Assembly: GCA_009911185.1 (NCBI GenBank)
Contig: QXWW01000018.1
Span: forward strand, 16,059 to 80,058
Source: Lachnospiraceae bacterium
GTDB taxonomy: Bacteria > Bacillota > Clostridia > Lachnospirales > Lachnospiraceae
Length of the DNA: 64,000 nt
Direction: 5' to 3'
The translations under genes were made by a program, and so were the position numbers. Position 1 is the first letter of the stretch, and each line of letters opens with the position of its first letter. This document shows positions 9,230 through 18,694 of this stretch, one piece after another. Under the pieces are notes generated by a model, which made no database searches, was not told the DNA's origin, and was given only the letters and a program-made list of their open reading frames with translations.

Positions 9230-9673
9230 ATGGAAAATTTCGACTGGATTGAGATGATGGAAAAAATGCAGGAAATCAGACTTTTTTCAAGTCTTCATAT
9301 AAGAGGAAAGAGAAAAGGCGCCACATCGCCTCAGGAAGTGGATGTGCTGTCTCGTATCGTAATGTCTGACGCGCCGCTGACCCCTATGGATTTGACTGCT
9401 CTCACAGGATTAAGCAAATCCGCGGTAAGCCGCCTGGTAGAACATCTGGAACACAAAGCGTTTCTTGTAAAACAATACAAAGAAAACGATAAGCGAAGCT
9501 ACACTCTTCACATTACAGAAAAAGGAAACCAGGAGCTGCTGCAGACATATGAACACTACCTGAAACCAATCTATCATCTTCGCAGAACTCTTGGAGAAGA
9601 ACGATTTGCATCGTTACTGACGCAAATCAAAGAAGCAAATTATCTGGTACAAAATAAGGAGGGAATCAAATGA
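9230..9673 (+). CDS. MarR family transcriptional regulator
   Basis: The 147-residue protein is a dimeric winged-helix DNA-binding repressor. Residues 45-95 hold the helix-turn-helix (TPMDLTALTGLSKSAVSRLV) and the wing, where DKRSYTLHITEKG carries the conserved D-R-S of MarR proteins. Flanking helices would form the dimer interface. Its stop codon overlaps the start of the FUSC-like gene by 4 bases, so the two are translationally coupled. It very likely represses this operon through the palindrome at 9156-9176 and is released by a small-molecule ligand, as is usual for MarR regulators of exporters. The ribosome-binding site is weak. Confidence 0.9.
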   Translation: MENFDWIEMMEKMQEIRLFSSLHIRGKRKGATSPQEVDVLSRIVMSDAPLTPMDLTALTGLSKSAVSRLVEHLEHKAFLVKQYKENDKRSYTLHITEKGNQELLQTYEHYLKPIYHLRRTLGEERFASLLTQIKEANYLVQNKEGIK

Positions 9674-10749
9674 CTTTTTATCAGGAACTTCAGCTTAATC
9701 AGGCTGGATCGAAATCCTATATCTCAAGTTTTGAACATCCAAAAGACAGATGGATACACACCGGTATTTATTTATTCAAGATCTTTTTAAATATCGCTTT
9801 TTGTACGGCCTTTATCGCTTTGTTCTGCGCATTGTTCGGTACGGAAAACAGTTCTGCCGGACTTGCCGTACTGCTCAGCATTATGGTATTTCGCTGTGCC
9901 GATTTCGGTATCCGCACCTCTCACGGCACATGGAACATTTTTATCGTGTTTGCAATATTGGCAGCCGGACCTAAACTGTCCAATCTGCTTCCTGCCGGAT
10001 GGGCTTTTTGTGCAAATGTCATTTGCATTATGCTTTTAATGCTTCTCGGCTGTCATAATGTGATCATGTACAACCACTCTACCCTGGTACTTGCCTATCT
10101 CTTGCTGCAAGGATATGACGTCAGCGGCGAGATGTACGCCAAACGGCTGTCAGGACTTTTTATCGGCGCGATTCTGACAGCGGCGGTATTTTACCGCAAC
10201 CATCGGAAAAAAACTTATAAACGCACCTTTAAAAACCTTTTTCAGGAATTTGACTTATCTTCTGCACGTACGCAATGGCAGCTTCGTCTTACGCTGACAA
10301 TTTCCAGCATCATGCTGCTTGCCTCCCTTTTGGGCATTCCAAAAGCTATGTGGATAAGTATTGCAGCCATGTCCGTATGCGTGCCATTTCGAAAAGATAT
10401 GTCAGAGCGAATCAAATACCGCGCCCCGGGAAATATACTGGGAAGCATCCTGTTTGTGGCGGCCTATTTCCTTTTGCCGGACGGCATACTTCCCTGTCTG
10501 GGAATCCTTGGAGGTATCGGTACCGGATTGTCCGCCAGCTACGGATGGCAGACTGTATGCAACGCTTTTAGCTCTCTCGCCGTGGCAGTACCTGTTTTCG
10601 GTCTCCCATCCGCTGTTTTGCTTCGGATTTTTAACAATCTGTTCGGCTCCGTTTATACATGGCTGTTTGACCAGGTATTTCATCCCCTGCTCTCTGCCGT
10701 GAATAACCTGCTGAACACCTTCAACAATAATGTGCAGACTGTGCATTAA
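9670..10749 (+). CDS. FUSC/aromatic acid exporter-like membrane protein
   Basis: A 359-residue integral membrane protein with two clusters of hydrophobic helices (about 35-165 and 205-335) separated by a basic cytoplasmic stretch (HRKKTYKRTFKNLFQEF). This two-bundle plan is that of the fusaric-acid-resistance/aromatic carboxylate exporter superfamily. The large C-terminal cytoplasmic domain of longer members is absent. Its start overlaps the MarR stop codon, so I infer that it exports the compound sensed by that regulator. Substrate is unknown and family membership is judged from the overall pattern only. Confidence 0.7.
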   Translation: MTFYQELQLNQAGSKSYISSFEHPKDRWIHTGIYLFKIFLNIAFCTAFIALFCALFGTENSSAGLAVLLSIMVFRCADFGIRTSHGTWNIFIVFAILAAGPKLSNLLPAGWAFCANVICIMLLMLLGCHNVIMYNHSTLVLAYLLLQGYDVSGEMYAKRLSGLFIGAILTAAVFYRNHRKKTYKRTFKNLFQEFDLSSARTQWQLRLTLTISSIMLLASLLGIPKAMWISIAAMSVCVPFRKDMSERIKYRAPGNILGSILFVAAYFLLPDGILPCLGILGGIGTGLSASYGWQTVCNAFSSLAVAVPVFGLPSAVLLRIFNNLFGSVYTWLFDQVFHPLLSAVNNLLNTFNNNVQTVH

Positions 10750-10763
10750 TGGTTCCTTTATTG

Positions 10764-10779
10764 TATATTCTAGAATATA
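10764..10779. repeat. 16-bp perfect palindrome
   Basis: TATATTCTAGAATATA lies between the FUSC-like gene and the following terminator. It is fully self-complementary. It may be a protein site or incidental A/T-rich sequence. Confidence 0.35.
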
Positions 10780-10793
10780 GTCAATTATTTACA

Positions 10794-10827
10794 GGGCAGG
10801 CAGCGGCGTCTTCGCCTCTGCCTGCCC
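10794..10827. terminator. Strong GC-rich hairpin between convergent genes
   Basis: GGGCAGGCAG (10794-10803) pairs perfectly with CTGCCTGCCC (10818-10827), and an inner GGCG/CGCC stem closes on TCTT. It sits between the 3' ends of the FUSC-like and GH3 genes. T-richness follows weakly on the minus side, so it probably serves as a shared terminator. Confidence 0.65.
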
Positions 10828-10851
10828 TGCCAGTCTCCTGCTGTACAGCCC

Positions 10852-13800
10852 TTACTTCACTTTTATTTTCTTTTGTGCACTATAAGCGCCGTATACTGTA
10901 TTATCTTTGACATTTTTATAAGCACGTACCCTGATATAATAAGTTTTACCACTCTTTAATTTTTTCAAAGTAAGCTTCGTTTTATTTCCCTTAACCGTCT
11001 TCGTCTCCGCATTTTTCATACTTTTCTTCAACGAATACTGAACTTCATAGCCGGATGCGCCGCTCTGCGTCTTCCAGGATACCTGAAGCTGCTTTTTCGC
11101 CTTACTCTTCGGCTTATTCTGCGTTACCTTTTTCAGTGTCGCAGTTTGCTGTGAATTTTTTAACTTCTCGTATTCCTCCTGCACCCTTTTCAGTTCGTCC
11201 TGCGCCTGCTTCAACGCCGCCTGAGAATTTGTCTTTCCGCTCTCTGAATCTTTAAGCTGTGTTTTCGCCGTCTCAAGCTCTTGCTTTATCGTATTCAGTG
11301 TCTGCTGCAGCTCCGTTTTCACTTTATCAAGCTCTTTCTTAGAAGTATTTTCCAGCTCTTTCAGCTGTTCCTTCACTTCTCCAAGCTCCTGCTGCGCCTG
11401 ATCCACCGTTTTTTGAGCCTCATCTACCTCAACTGCAACCGTTTGATTCATTTTCAGATCATCCGAAGCCGCTCCTACATAAATCACGCGTTCCTGTTCT
11501 GCCACAGTCCATTTGTCTTTTGTTCCATCGCTGCGTATATTTAATTTTTCCTGATTGGTATTCCAATAAGAAAGAGAACGCTCAGAAATATGAATGGTTA
11601 CCCTTCTTGTCTCGCCCGGCTGTATATTTTTTACCTTCTGGTAGCCTGCAAGCTGATATTTAGAACTCTGTATTCCTTCCGGAAGATCCGTTGCTTTTCC
11701 AAGATAGATCTGCGCTACTTCACTTCCTGCCACACTTCCTGTATTTTTCAGGTTAAATGTCACGTCATAGCCAACCCGTTCTCCATTTTTCCTGCTTTCC
11801 GCCACTTTCATATCGCTGTATGCAAACGTAGTATAGGAAAGTCCATGACCAAAATCAAACTGCGGCTCAACGTTATTTTCGTCATACCAGCGGTATCCTG
11901 TATTAATACCTTCAGAAAAGGTTGTCGTATTGGGACTTCCGCCTCCAAATCCCGGCATTCCTCCCGGACCTTCAGCGGGAGCGCCTGTTCCGTCTCCTTT
12001 CCAGTTGTCATCCGCTTCAAACTGACTCCACAATTCATCCGAATAGGTAATCAAGGTATCGGTATCCTTTTTGGGGATCGTGTAAGCAAGCTTTCCGCTT
12101 GGATTTACTGCTCCGGTCAAAATTTCTGCCGTTGCCACGCCGCCGCGCTGTCCGGGATAATACATTTCCAATACGGCGTCCACGTCGTTAATCCAGTTTT
12201 CCATAACCACCGCTGAATCATTGTTTAATACAACTACCGCTTTATGGCCTGCATCGTGCGCTGCTTTTGCAACATCTTGAATCATCTTTTCCTGATCGCT
12301 GCTCAGTTTTAATGTAACTGCCGTTCTGTCATCGCCTTTCGGATCGCTTACTTTTGCATAAGCGAAAATTACTACGGTGTCATTGGTCTTTGCCGCATTG
12401 ATTGCATTATCCACATTTGCCTTTTTCTGACTGGGCGTTACCCATGCTAAGCCCACCTGCATATCCTTGTTTTCAATTCGGGGCATTTTCTGAACCTGGC
12501 CGCCCCATCCTGCTCCTTCTCCATCGGCGTTCATGGAGGCAAGAAGAATCTTGTAGCGTTTGCCCTGTGTAAGAGTTACGGCTGCCGTAGAGAGATTTTC
12601 TCCCGTTTCAGATGGAATTGTGCTGCCATAGTATTGGGTTCCCTGATTTGCACTTGCGCCTGAGGCTGAACCAATAGATTTCCAGCCGCTTTCTTCTTCC
12701 GCGGATTCCTCATAAACGGCCAGAGCCGCTCTTGCGCCCATACTCTGCAAAATGATGCTGTACTCTCCGCTTTCCGGAGCCTCCAGATAAGTTTCCCAGG
12801 TATACGCCGGATTAGAGGTAAACGGAAATGCATTTCCACCTTCTGCATTTACATAGGTCTTAGAATTGGTGTTAAAATCAATAACCTCATCCACCTGGCA
12901 GACTTCTCCGATTTCATGCCCTTCCATTGCATACTTTGGAACGCTGTTGCTGACAAACTGTCCCTGTACAACGCCTCCGGTTTCTTCACTCTGCCCGGTT
13001 CCATAAGTACGCTGCGCGCCATGCGTATTTCCGTCTTTTGTAGTATAGAGATTGTCTGTAGGAATAATGGTTCCTTTCAGGTCATTGTATACCTGCCCTT
13101 CTACCTTATCCGTGCCTAAAAGTTTACACAGTTCCTCATAAGGACTTGTCATAGCGCTGACAGCGCCATAAGAACGCTCGCCGCCAATCCCCGGGATTAA
13201 CGTCATACCATTCACGCCCACAACTGCAACGCTCTTTTCGCCTGAGAGCGGAAGCGCATTATTTTCGTTCTTTAACAGAACGCCTCCCTGTTCTGCAACC
13301 TCCTGAACTGCCGCATTGCTTTCCTCATAGAGACTTGCCAGCGCCTCATTATTCGTACCTGGCAAAATAAGCTCCGTCCGTCCCTGTTCTTCATTTAATT
13401 TTCCATTGGAGTCAAATCCAACCCAGGTCAGATAACCGCCTTTTCCGTACGCCCGCAAAATACGGCTTACAGCCTGGTCTACTGTGGCGTCCGCTTCTTC
13501 CCGCGTCATTTTTCCATCAGCCACCTGTTTGTCTGTGCTTTCCTTGTTGTTCTTACTCAGGCTGGGCATCTCAATGTCCGTTCCTTTATTCAGCGTATAA
13601 CCGTCATTTCCGCCCCAATCTGTAATGGTAAAATAATCATATCCCCACATATCCCGCAAAACATCCTGCTGCAGATAGGTATTGGCGGAAGCCATCGTCC
13701 CATTAATCGCGTTATAAGAAGACATCAGTCCCAAAGCGCCGCCTTCTTTAATTGCAGATTCAAATCCCGGCAGGTAGGTCTCATGCAGCGCCTGCTCAGA

Positions 13801-14490
13801 TACTTTTACATTTGTGCTGGTTCCCGGAGTTGCATTCTGTGCAAATGCCGCGTAATGCTTCATTACGGCAATGCCGCCATTTTTCTGCATTCCTCTTGTC
13901 AGATCGTCCGCCAGGCTTGACAGCAGATAAGAATCCTCTCCCATCTGATCCTTCGTACGTCCAAACTGGGGTGCTCTTTGGATATCCAACTGTGCGCCAA
14001 GCAAAAAGGCGCCTCCAATCGCCACATTTTCTTTTCCGACTGCTTCGCCGTATTTTTCTGCCATTGTCTCGTCCCAGGTGGCCGCCAGCATCTGCTCCTG
14101 GGGCGGATTGGTCGTGTCCTTTGGATAAAGAACGCCGGCGGGTCCGTCATACATTTTAATCATCGGCACGCCGAATCTGGGCACGCCCTTTAAAAATCCT
14201 GCGTTTCCTTCCGTGTCACCGGTCCCGTTCCCGCCTAAGAATGTGTATTTCTCTTCTTCTGTCATGCCTGCAACCAATGCCTGCACTTTTTTCTCGATAA
14301 GTGCGTCGTCGTCTTCCGGTATTACGTACTTAATATCGTATTTATCCGGAAACTTTCCAGTAAATACAAAGGATGCGTCCTGCTCCGCCGCATAAACCGC
14401 ATATTCCATTCCAGTTCCCTGGAACGCGGATACTGCCATCATCACGGCCATAGCCATGGCCGTAATCCGGCGCTTTGTCTTTGTCTTCAT
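10852..14490 (-). CDS. Secreted GH3 beta-glucosidase-type glycoside hydrolase, multidomain
   Basis: A 1212-residue exported enzyme, probably cleaving beta-linked glucose (or xylose) from plant or host glycans. A signal peptide (basic MKTKTKRR, then a hydrophobic stretch ending near AAEQ at about 36) is followed by the GH3 N-terminal barrel (about 65-345) with KH at 211-212 and nucleophile Asp291 in TITDWGG. The GH3 C-terminal sandwich (about 395-860) is interrupted by a beta-rich insert (about 535-650) resembling PA14/CBM inserts. A GH3 fibronectin-like domain (about 900-1010), a coiled coil (about 1020-1110) and a terminal FnIII domain rich in lysine follow. No LPXTG anchor is seen. It is divergent from a LytTR/GHKL pair. 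Confidence 0.9.
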   Translation of the reverse strand: MKTKTKRRITAMAMAVMMAVSAFQGTGMEYAVYAAEQDASFVFTGKFPDKYDIKYVIPEDDDALIEKKVQALVAGMTEEEKYTFLGGNGTGDTEGNAGFLKGVPRFGVPMIKMYDGPAGVLYPKDTTNPPQEQMLAATWDETMAEKYGEAVGKENVAIGGAFLLGAQLDIQRAPQFGRTKDQMGEDSYLLSSLADDLTRGMQKNGGIAVMKHYAAFAQNATPGTSTNVKVSEQALHETYLPGFESAIKEGGALGLMSSYNAINGTMASANTYLQQDVLRDMWGYDYFTITDWGGNDGYTLNKGTDIEMPSLSKNNKESTDKQVADGKMTREEADATVDQAVSRILRAYGKGGYLTWVGFDSNGKLNEEQGRTELILPGTNNEALASLYEESNAAVQEVAEQGGVLLKNENNALPLSGEKSVAVVGVNGMTLIPGIGGERSYGAVSAMTSPYEELCKLLGTDKVEGQVYNDLKGTIIPTDNLYTTKDGNTHGAQRTYGTGQSEETGGVVQGQFVSNSVPKYAMEGHEIGEVCQVDEVIDFNTNSKTYVNAEGGNAFPFTSNPAYTWETYLEAPESGEYSIILQSMGARAALAVYEESAEEESGWKSIGSASGASANQGTQYYGSTIPSETGENLSTAAVTLTQGKRYKILLASMNADGEGAGWGGQVQKMPRIENKDMQVGLAWVTPSQKKANVDNAINAAKTNDTVVIFAYAKVSDPKGDDRTAVTLKLSSDQEKMIQDVAKAAHDAGHKAVVVLNNDSAVVMENWINDVDAVLEMYYPGQRGGVATAEILTGAVNPSGKLAYTIPKKDTDTLITYSDELWSQFEADDNWKGDGTGAPAEGPGGMPGFGGGSPNTTTFSEGINTGYRWYDENNVEPQFDFGHGLSYTTFAYSDMKVAESRKNGERVGYDVTFNLKNTGSVAGSEVAQIYLGKATDLPEGIQSSKYQLAGYQKVKNIQPGETRRVTIHISERSLSYWNTNQEKLNIRSDGTKDKWTVAEQERVIYVGAASDDLKMNQTVAVEVDEAQKTVDQAQQELGEVKEQLKELENTSKKELDKVKTELQQTLNTIKQELETAKTQLKDSESGKTNSQAALKQAQDELKRVQEEYEKLKNSQQTATLKKVTQNKPKSKAKKQLQVSWKTQSGASGYEVQYSLKKSMKNAETKTVKGNKTKLTLKKLKSGKTYYIRVRAYKNVKDNTVYGAYSAQKKIKVK

Positions 14491-14520
14491 GTTAAATCCT
14501 CCCTTTTCTTTTATGAGATA

Positions 14521-14549
14521 AATGTAACACAGTAAAACTCCTCGCTCAA
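14521..14549 (-). promoter_or_regulatory. Candidate promoter of the GH3 gene
   Basis: Minus-strand TTGAGC (14549-14544), 17 bases, then TACATT (14526-14521). It is a moderate match, 31 bases ahead of the start codon. Two ACAG-starting 9-mers about 20 bases apart overlap it and might be LytTR sites, but this is weak. Confidence 0.45.
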
Positions 14550-14625
14550 CAGACTTGTCGTATCCTGAATATATAGGTGCGAATCATCCGGTTTTGTCGT
14601 GAAATGCTTTTATACGGCGTGAAAT

Positions 14626-14654
14626 TTGACAAGCATTTTACGATTTGTTATAAT
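14626..14654 (+). promoter_or_regulatory. Consensus promoter of the two-component operon
   Basis: TTGACA (14626-14631), exactly 17 bases, and TATAAT (14649-14654) match the vegetative consensus at all 12 positions. It lies 36 bases ahead of the response regulator start, which shows that the shorter start at 14691 is the right one. Confidence 0.85.
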
Positions 14655-14690
14655 TTATTTGTATATATTCTCTTTTCAGGAGGAAGGATT

Positions 14691-15407
14691 ATGTATCATA
14701 TTGCCATATGCGACGATGAATTTACAACCATCAATTACTATTATGAACAGCTTACGCGGCTTTTTCAAAAACTGGACGTAAGCTGTTCCATTGACATGTT
14801 TACAGACAGTGGAAAATTGCTTTCTGCGCTCTATGAAGAGAAACGCTGGGACATCTATTTTCTGGATATTGACATGCCGTTAGTAAACGGTTTAAGCCTT
14901 GGCAGGAAAATACGGGAAATTGACGCAAACTGCTATATTATTTACATTTCCATTCACAGAGAACGTGTTTTTGATTCTCTGGAAATAAAGCCGTTCCGCT
15001 TTATCCCCAAAGATGAATTTTCTTCCCGCATTGAACCCTGTATTAAAGATTTGCTCGCTGAATGCCAAAATGAATCAGAATCAAATTTTATCGTTTTAGA
15101 AAGCAGCTCTGCCATATACCGCTATCGGATTTCAGATATTATCTATGCGCAGAGCATGGACAAATACGTCACTCTGTTTCTGCCCGATCAGGAGCAGACG
15201 GAAGCAATCCGCTACCGGATATCCGAATTAGAAAAAAAGCTTGCCAAACACGGTTTTATCCGTATTCATAAAAGTTATCTGGTAAATTATCAATACATAA
15301 AAAGTATACACCCTTCCGGCATCTTTTTAGTTAATGGCAAAACGCTTCCTTTAAGCCGTATCCGTTTAAACGATATCAAAACTACATTTCGGAGGCTGAC
15401 TTTATGA
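14691..15407 (+). CDS. LytTR family response regulator
   Basis: The 238-residue cytoplasmic regulator has a receiver domain (1-120) with acidic pocket CDDE at 7-10 and phosphoacceptor Asp59 in FLDIDMP. The C-terminal LytTR DNA-binding domain (about 135-235) includes SMDKYVTLFL and GFIRIHKSYLVNYQYI, typical of AgrA/VirR-type regulators. I placed the start at 14691 because an AGGAGGAAGGATT box precedes it and the promoter lies inside the longer reading frame. Its end overlaps the kinase gene by 4 bases. Targets are unknown; the divergent GH3 gene is the nearest candidate. Confidence 0.93.
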   Translation: MYHIAICDDEFTTINYYYEQLTRLFQKLDVSCSIDMFTDSGKLLSALYEEKRWDIYFLDIDMPLVNGLSLGRKIREIDANCYIIYISIHRERVFDSLEIKPFRFIPKDEFSSRIEPCIKDLLAECQNESESNFIVLESSSAIYRYRISDIIYAQSMDKYVTLFLPDQEQTEAIRYRISELEKKLAKHGFIRIHKSYLVNYQYIKSIHPSGIFLVNGKTLPLSRIRLNDIKTTFRRLTL

Positions 15408-16702
15408 CTCCTTTCCATACTGAAATCATCTATCTGTCGCTTGCACTGGAAGCCCTTTTAGGACTTTTTCTGCTGAATTATATGTTTGAAAAAAAAGAGT
15501 TCCCTCTTCGCAGGGTTTTTCATATTGTGTATTTTACACTGTATATCTCCGCAATGATTTTTCAGGATATCTGGAGTCATTTACACAATACCGATATTTA
15601 CTTCTTATTTCTTCTCCTGCATATTTTCTTCCTGTTTTCCTATGCGCTTATTTTTTGCCGGGGAAAATTTATTTTTAAAGTGTTTCTTTCCCTTATCTTT
15701 GTGTCTTTCATCACGCTTGACAGCTCCCCTGTCATGCTGCTGCGGGAGACGTTTCATATTCCTGTCTTTCTTGGAGGCGCTTTTTTTAAAATATCTTCCA
15801 GCCTGCTTCTGTTACTGCTTACTATGTTTATGTTAAAATTTAAAATGGATACCACCCTTTCCTACCCTTCTTCCTACTATATCACCATGATTGTCACGCC
15901 CATTCTCAATATGACGGTGATTACCCTGCTGAAAAATTATTACTCTGTCTTCCCTTATGCAACTCTGACTTCTTGTTTTACGCTTCTTTTAGAACTGCTG
16001 ATTTACTTCATGATTTGGCAGGGTGCAAAAGAATACGAAAAAAATATTCGGCTCAGTCTGATTCAGCAGCAGCGGCAATACCAAAACCAGCATATGGAAG
16101 AACTGGCAAACATTGTTACAGATTACCATCAGCTCCGCCATGATATGAAAAATCATTTCGCCTGTATGGACCGCCTTTTAAGCCAGGAAAAATATACGGA
16201 ATTAAAAGAATATTTCTACTCTTTAAGCAACACGCTCTACGCCTTGGACAATCAGATTGAAACAGGTAATGAGATCGCAAATCAGGTAATCAATATCAAA
16301 TATGCCACAGCCCATCAACTGAATATCCCTATGGAAATCCAGGCTGCTTTACCAAAACATCTAAATATCCCGGATCATCTTTTTTGCGCCGTTCTTTCCA
16401 ATCTTTTGGACAATGCCATAGAAGCTTCTGAAAAAATTGAGCGGCCTTCTGTCTTCGTCAAGCTGCATTTGGTAAACGATTATCTATCCATTACCGTAAA
16501 AAACCGCATTGAACATTGGCAGCGAAATTCCGCCCTCAGCCGTAAGACAACGAAATCCAAACCACATCTGCACGGGCTTGGACTACGTATTGTACATGAC
16601 ACTGTTTTAACTTTCAATGGTATCGAATCTTACGAGATTATCGGGGACGAATACATCGCCAGTATTATGCTCTGTCTGGAAAATACTGCTGAGGATACCT
16701 GA
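15404..16702 (+). CDS. GHKL sensor histidine kinase (AgrC/NatK type)
   Basis: The 432-residue membrane kinase phosphorylates the upstream LytTR regulator. About six transmembrane segments occupy residues 8-205, with no large extracellular domain, as in peptide- or small-molecule-sensing AgrC-like kinases. The dimerisation/phosphoacceptor segment DYHQLRHDMKNH has His246. The ATPase domain shows the N-box LSNLLDNAIEASEKI and G-box GLGLRIVHDTV; like other GHKL kinases of this class it is compact. No autoinducer-peptide gene is visible next to it. The start overlaps the regulator stop by 4 bases, indicating coupled translation. Confidence 0.93.
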   Translation: MTPFHTEIIYLSLALEALLGLFLLNYMFEKKEFPLRRVFHIVYFTLYISAMIFQDIWSHLHNTDIYFLFLLLHIFFLFSYALIFCRGKFIFKVFLSLIFVSFITLDSSPVMLLRETFHIPVFLGGAFFKISSSLLLLLLTMFMLKFKMDTTLSYPSSYYITMIVTPILNMTVITLLKNYYSVFPYATLTSCFTLLLELLIYFMIWQGAKEYEKNIRLSLIQQQRQYQNQHMEELANIVTDYHQLRHDMKNHFACMDRLLSQEKYTELKEYFYSLSNTLYALDNQIETGNEIANQVINIKYATAHQLNIPMEIQAALPKHLNIPDHLFCAVLSNLLDNAIEASEKIERPSVFVKLHLVNDYLSITVKNRIEHWQRNSALSRKTTKSKPHLHGLGLRIVHDTVLTFNGIESYEIIGDEYIASIMLCLENTAEDT

Positions 16703-16803
16703 AACGCCGTTTCACCACGCACAGAAATATCCGCGTTCCCCGCAGACACAGCGGGTCGATATGCGCGGCAGCCCCCGGCAAGTTCCGATATGCCGGCCTG
16801 TCA

Positions 16804-17322
16804 CTACAGGCATTCTTTATTTTCCAGTACCATTTCTATACAATTCCAGGTCTCGCCCATGCAGCGGTAACTCTCCCTGGTTTCCAGCTCTACTTCCTGA
16901 AAACCGCAGCTTCTGTAACAGCGTATGGCGGCAATATTATTCTCAAACACGCCCAAAGAAATCTTCCTGGCCCTGGCAAACTCAAATGCATAACGGCTGG
17001 CTAAAGAAAGCATTTCCTTTCCATAGCCTCTGCCGCGTTTTCTGTCATCGACAATTACAAACCCCAGCCGCAGCTCTTCCAGGCTGTCTGCATCCGGGTA
17101 ACGCATGGTAAAATGTCCGGCGACGCCTGAATCGTCAAACATTGTCATACCCCAAATTCTCCCATTGTCTTTGTCCCTGTCATAATACGCATTCATATCC
17201 TCCGGCGTAAGGGGATAGCGATCATAACGGTCTGCGCTCCACTGGCGAAACGCATACTCATTTGGCAGCCATTGCGTAATCGTCTGCGCATCACAGGCTT
17301 TATACGGTCTTAATCTCATCAT
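16804..17322 (-). CDS. GNAT family N-acetyltransferase
   Basis: The 172-residue protein transfers an acetyl group from acetyl-CoA to an amine of unknown identity. It resembles the RimJ/RimL-like subgroup: N-terminal MRLRPYKACDAQTITQW, then the acetyl-CoA pyrophosphate loop RKRGRGYGKEML near residue 100 and a C-terminal GVFENNIAAIRCYRSCGF stretch that is characteristic of the fold. It is the last gene of a minus-strand series, 18 bases after the MATE stop codon. Acting with a MATE exporter it could modify and expel a toxic amine, but that is inference. Confidence 0.88.
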   Translation of the reverse strand: MMRLRPYKACDAQTITQWLPNEYAFRQWSADRYDRYPLTPEDMNAYYDRDKDNGRIWGMTMFDDSGVAGHFTMRYPDADSLEELRLGFVIVDDRKRGRGYGKEMLSLASRYAFEFARARKISLGVFENNIAAIRCYRSCGFQEVELETRESYRCMGETWNCIEMVLENKECL

Positions 17323-17340
17323 AAAATCACCTTTCAGCTT

Positions 17341-18684
17341 TCAACTTATATTTGCCCTCGCCTGCTGTCTCCTTAACCAGAGAAACGCCGCTGCACAGAT
17401 GAAAACAGACAGCAGTGATCCGCCCGGCGCGGCCAGCCCCATAGGAAACAGGGTATCCGTAAAATACTTCGACGCCAGAAAAGCGCCCGGAACTCTCACG
17501 CAGATAATCGACAGAAAATTGTGCAAAAAAGAAATCCCGGATCTTCCGTAAGCGCAAAAATATCCACTAAAAGAAAAATGAACACCCGCAAAAATGCAAT
17601 CCCAGATATAGCCCTGCAGATATTGTTTCCCCAGCAAAATAACTGCCGCATCTTCCGTAAATAATCCTACTACTGATGCAGCAATAAATTGCGTAACTAT
17701 AGAAACAAGCAAACCATATCCGACCGTGATATACACGGCATACCGCAGCGTCGAGGCCGCCCGTTCCTGTTTCCCCGCTCCGATATTCTGCGCAGATAGG
17801 GCGGAAACCGTTGACAGCATCGTGGAAGGCACCAGAAATACTACGCCGATGATTTTTTCAACAATCCCCACTGCCGCCGCATCATGCAAGCCTCTGCGGT
17901 TGGCAATTACCGTAATTACAATAAATGCAATCTGGATAAAACCATCCTGCAGCGCCACTGGAAGCCCGATTTTCAGAATCTGGCCCATGGTATGCGCCTG
18001 CGGCTTAAAATGCTGTTTTTTCAGCGTTATTCCTGTTTTTTGCCTGAGAATCACAGTTAAGGCCAGCAGTACACTGACCGTTTGGGATAACGTTGTCCCC
18101 AGAGCCGCGCCCGCCGCTCCCAAATGAAACACGCCGATAAACAGGTAATCCAGAAAAATATTTGCAAGACACGCCACTCCAATAAAATACATAGGGCTTT
18201 TGGAATCTCCCAGCCCCCGGAACATAGCGCTTATTATATTATAAGCCGTGATAAAAGGAATCCCTATAAAGCAGATCGTCAGGTAGGTAACAGCGTCCGC
18301 CGCCGCCTCACTGGGGGTAGACATCAAAGATACGACCGGATTCACCAGGAGCAGCAGCAAAACGGTAAATACGGCCGATACTCCCATAAACAGCGTAATG
18401 GTATTTCCGATGGCTGCAGAAGCCTGTTGGGGCTGCCGCGCTCCTACCGCTTTTCCAATCATCACCGTAGAACCCATGGCAAGCCCCACAATCATTACGG
18501 TCAGCATATGCATTACCTGACTCCCCACAGAAACCGCCGTGATGCTGTCCACACCGTTAAATTGTCCAATAATAAACAAATCTGCCATCCCATATAAGGT
18601 CTGCAGAAAATAAGATAAGAGATATGGCAGCGAGAAAGATACGATATTGCGAAACACGCTGCCAGAAGTTAGATTCTTTTCCAT
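17341..18684 (-). CDS. MATE family efflux transporter (second)
   Basis: A 447-residue twelve-helix exporter. The N-terminus reads MEKNLTSGSVFRNIVSFSLP, then LYGMADLFIIGQFNG, the usual MATE helix-1 signature. I chose the ATG at 18684 because AAGGA lies 7 bases upstream and the start then falls 10 bases after the CPBP gene stop. A longer frame to 18777 would overlap that gene and adds an atypical cysteine-rich tail. It differs in sequence from the MATE protein at 663-1967. Substrate is unknown. Confidence 0.9.
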   Translation of the reverse strand: MEKNLTSGSVFRNIVSFSLPYLLSYFLQTLYGMADLFIIGQFNGVDSITAVSVGSQVMHMLTVMIVGLAMGSTVMIGKAVGARQPQQASAAIGNTITLFMGVSAVFTVLLLLLVNPVVSLMSTPSEAAADAVTYLTICFIGIPFITAYNIISAMFRGLGDSKSPMYFIGVACLANIFLDYLFIGVFHLGAAGAALGTTLSQTVSVLLALTVILRQKTGITLKKQHFKPQAHTMGQILKIGLPVALQDGFIQIAFIVITVIANRRGLHDAAAVGIVEKIIGVVFLVPSTMLSTVSALSAQNIGAGKQERAASTLRYAVYITVGYGLLVSIVTQFIAASVVGLFTEDAAVILLGKQYLQGYIWDCIFAGVHFSFSGYFCAYGRSGISFLHNFLSIICVRVPGAFLASKYFTDTLFPMGLAAPGGSLLSVFICAAAFLWLRRQQARANIS

Positions 18685-18694
18685 AATTTTGTCC

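Noticed and set aside
12576..12848. Frames antisense or out of frame within the GH3, gltB and helicase genes
   Set aside because: They are shadows of long, domain-rich genes and lack independent signals.
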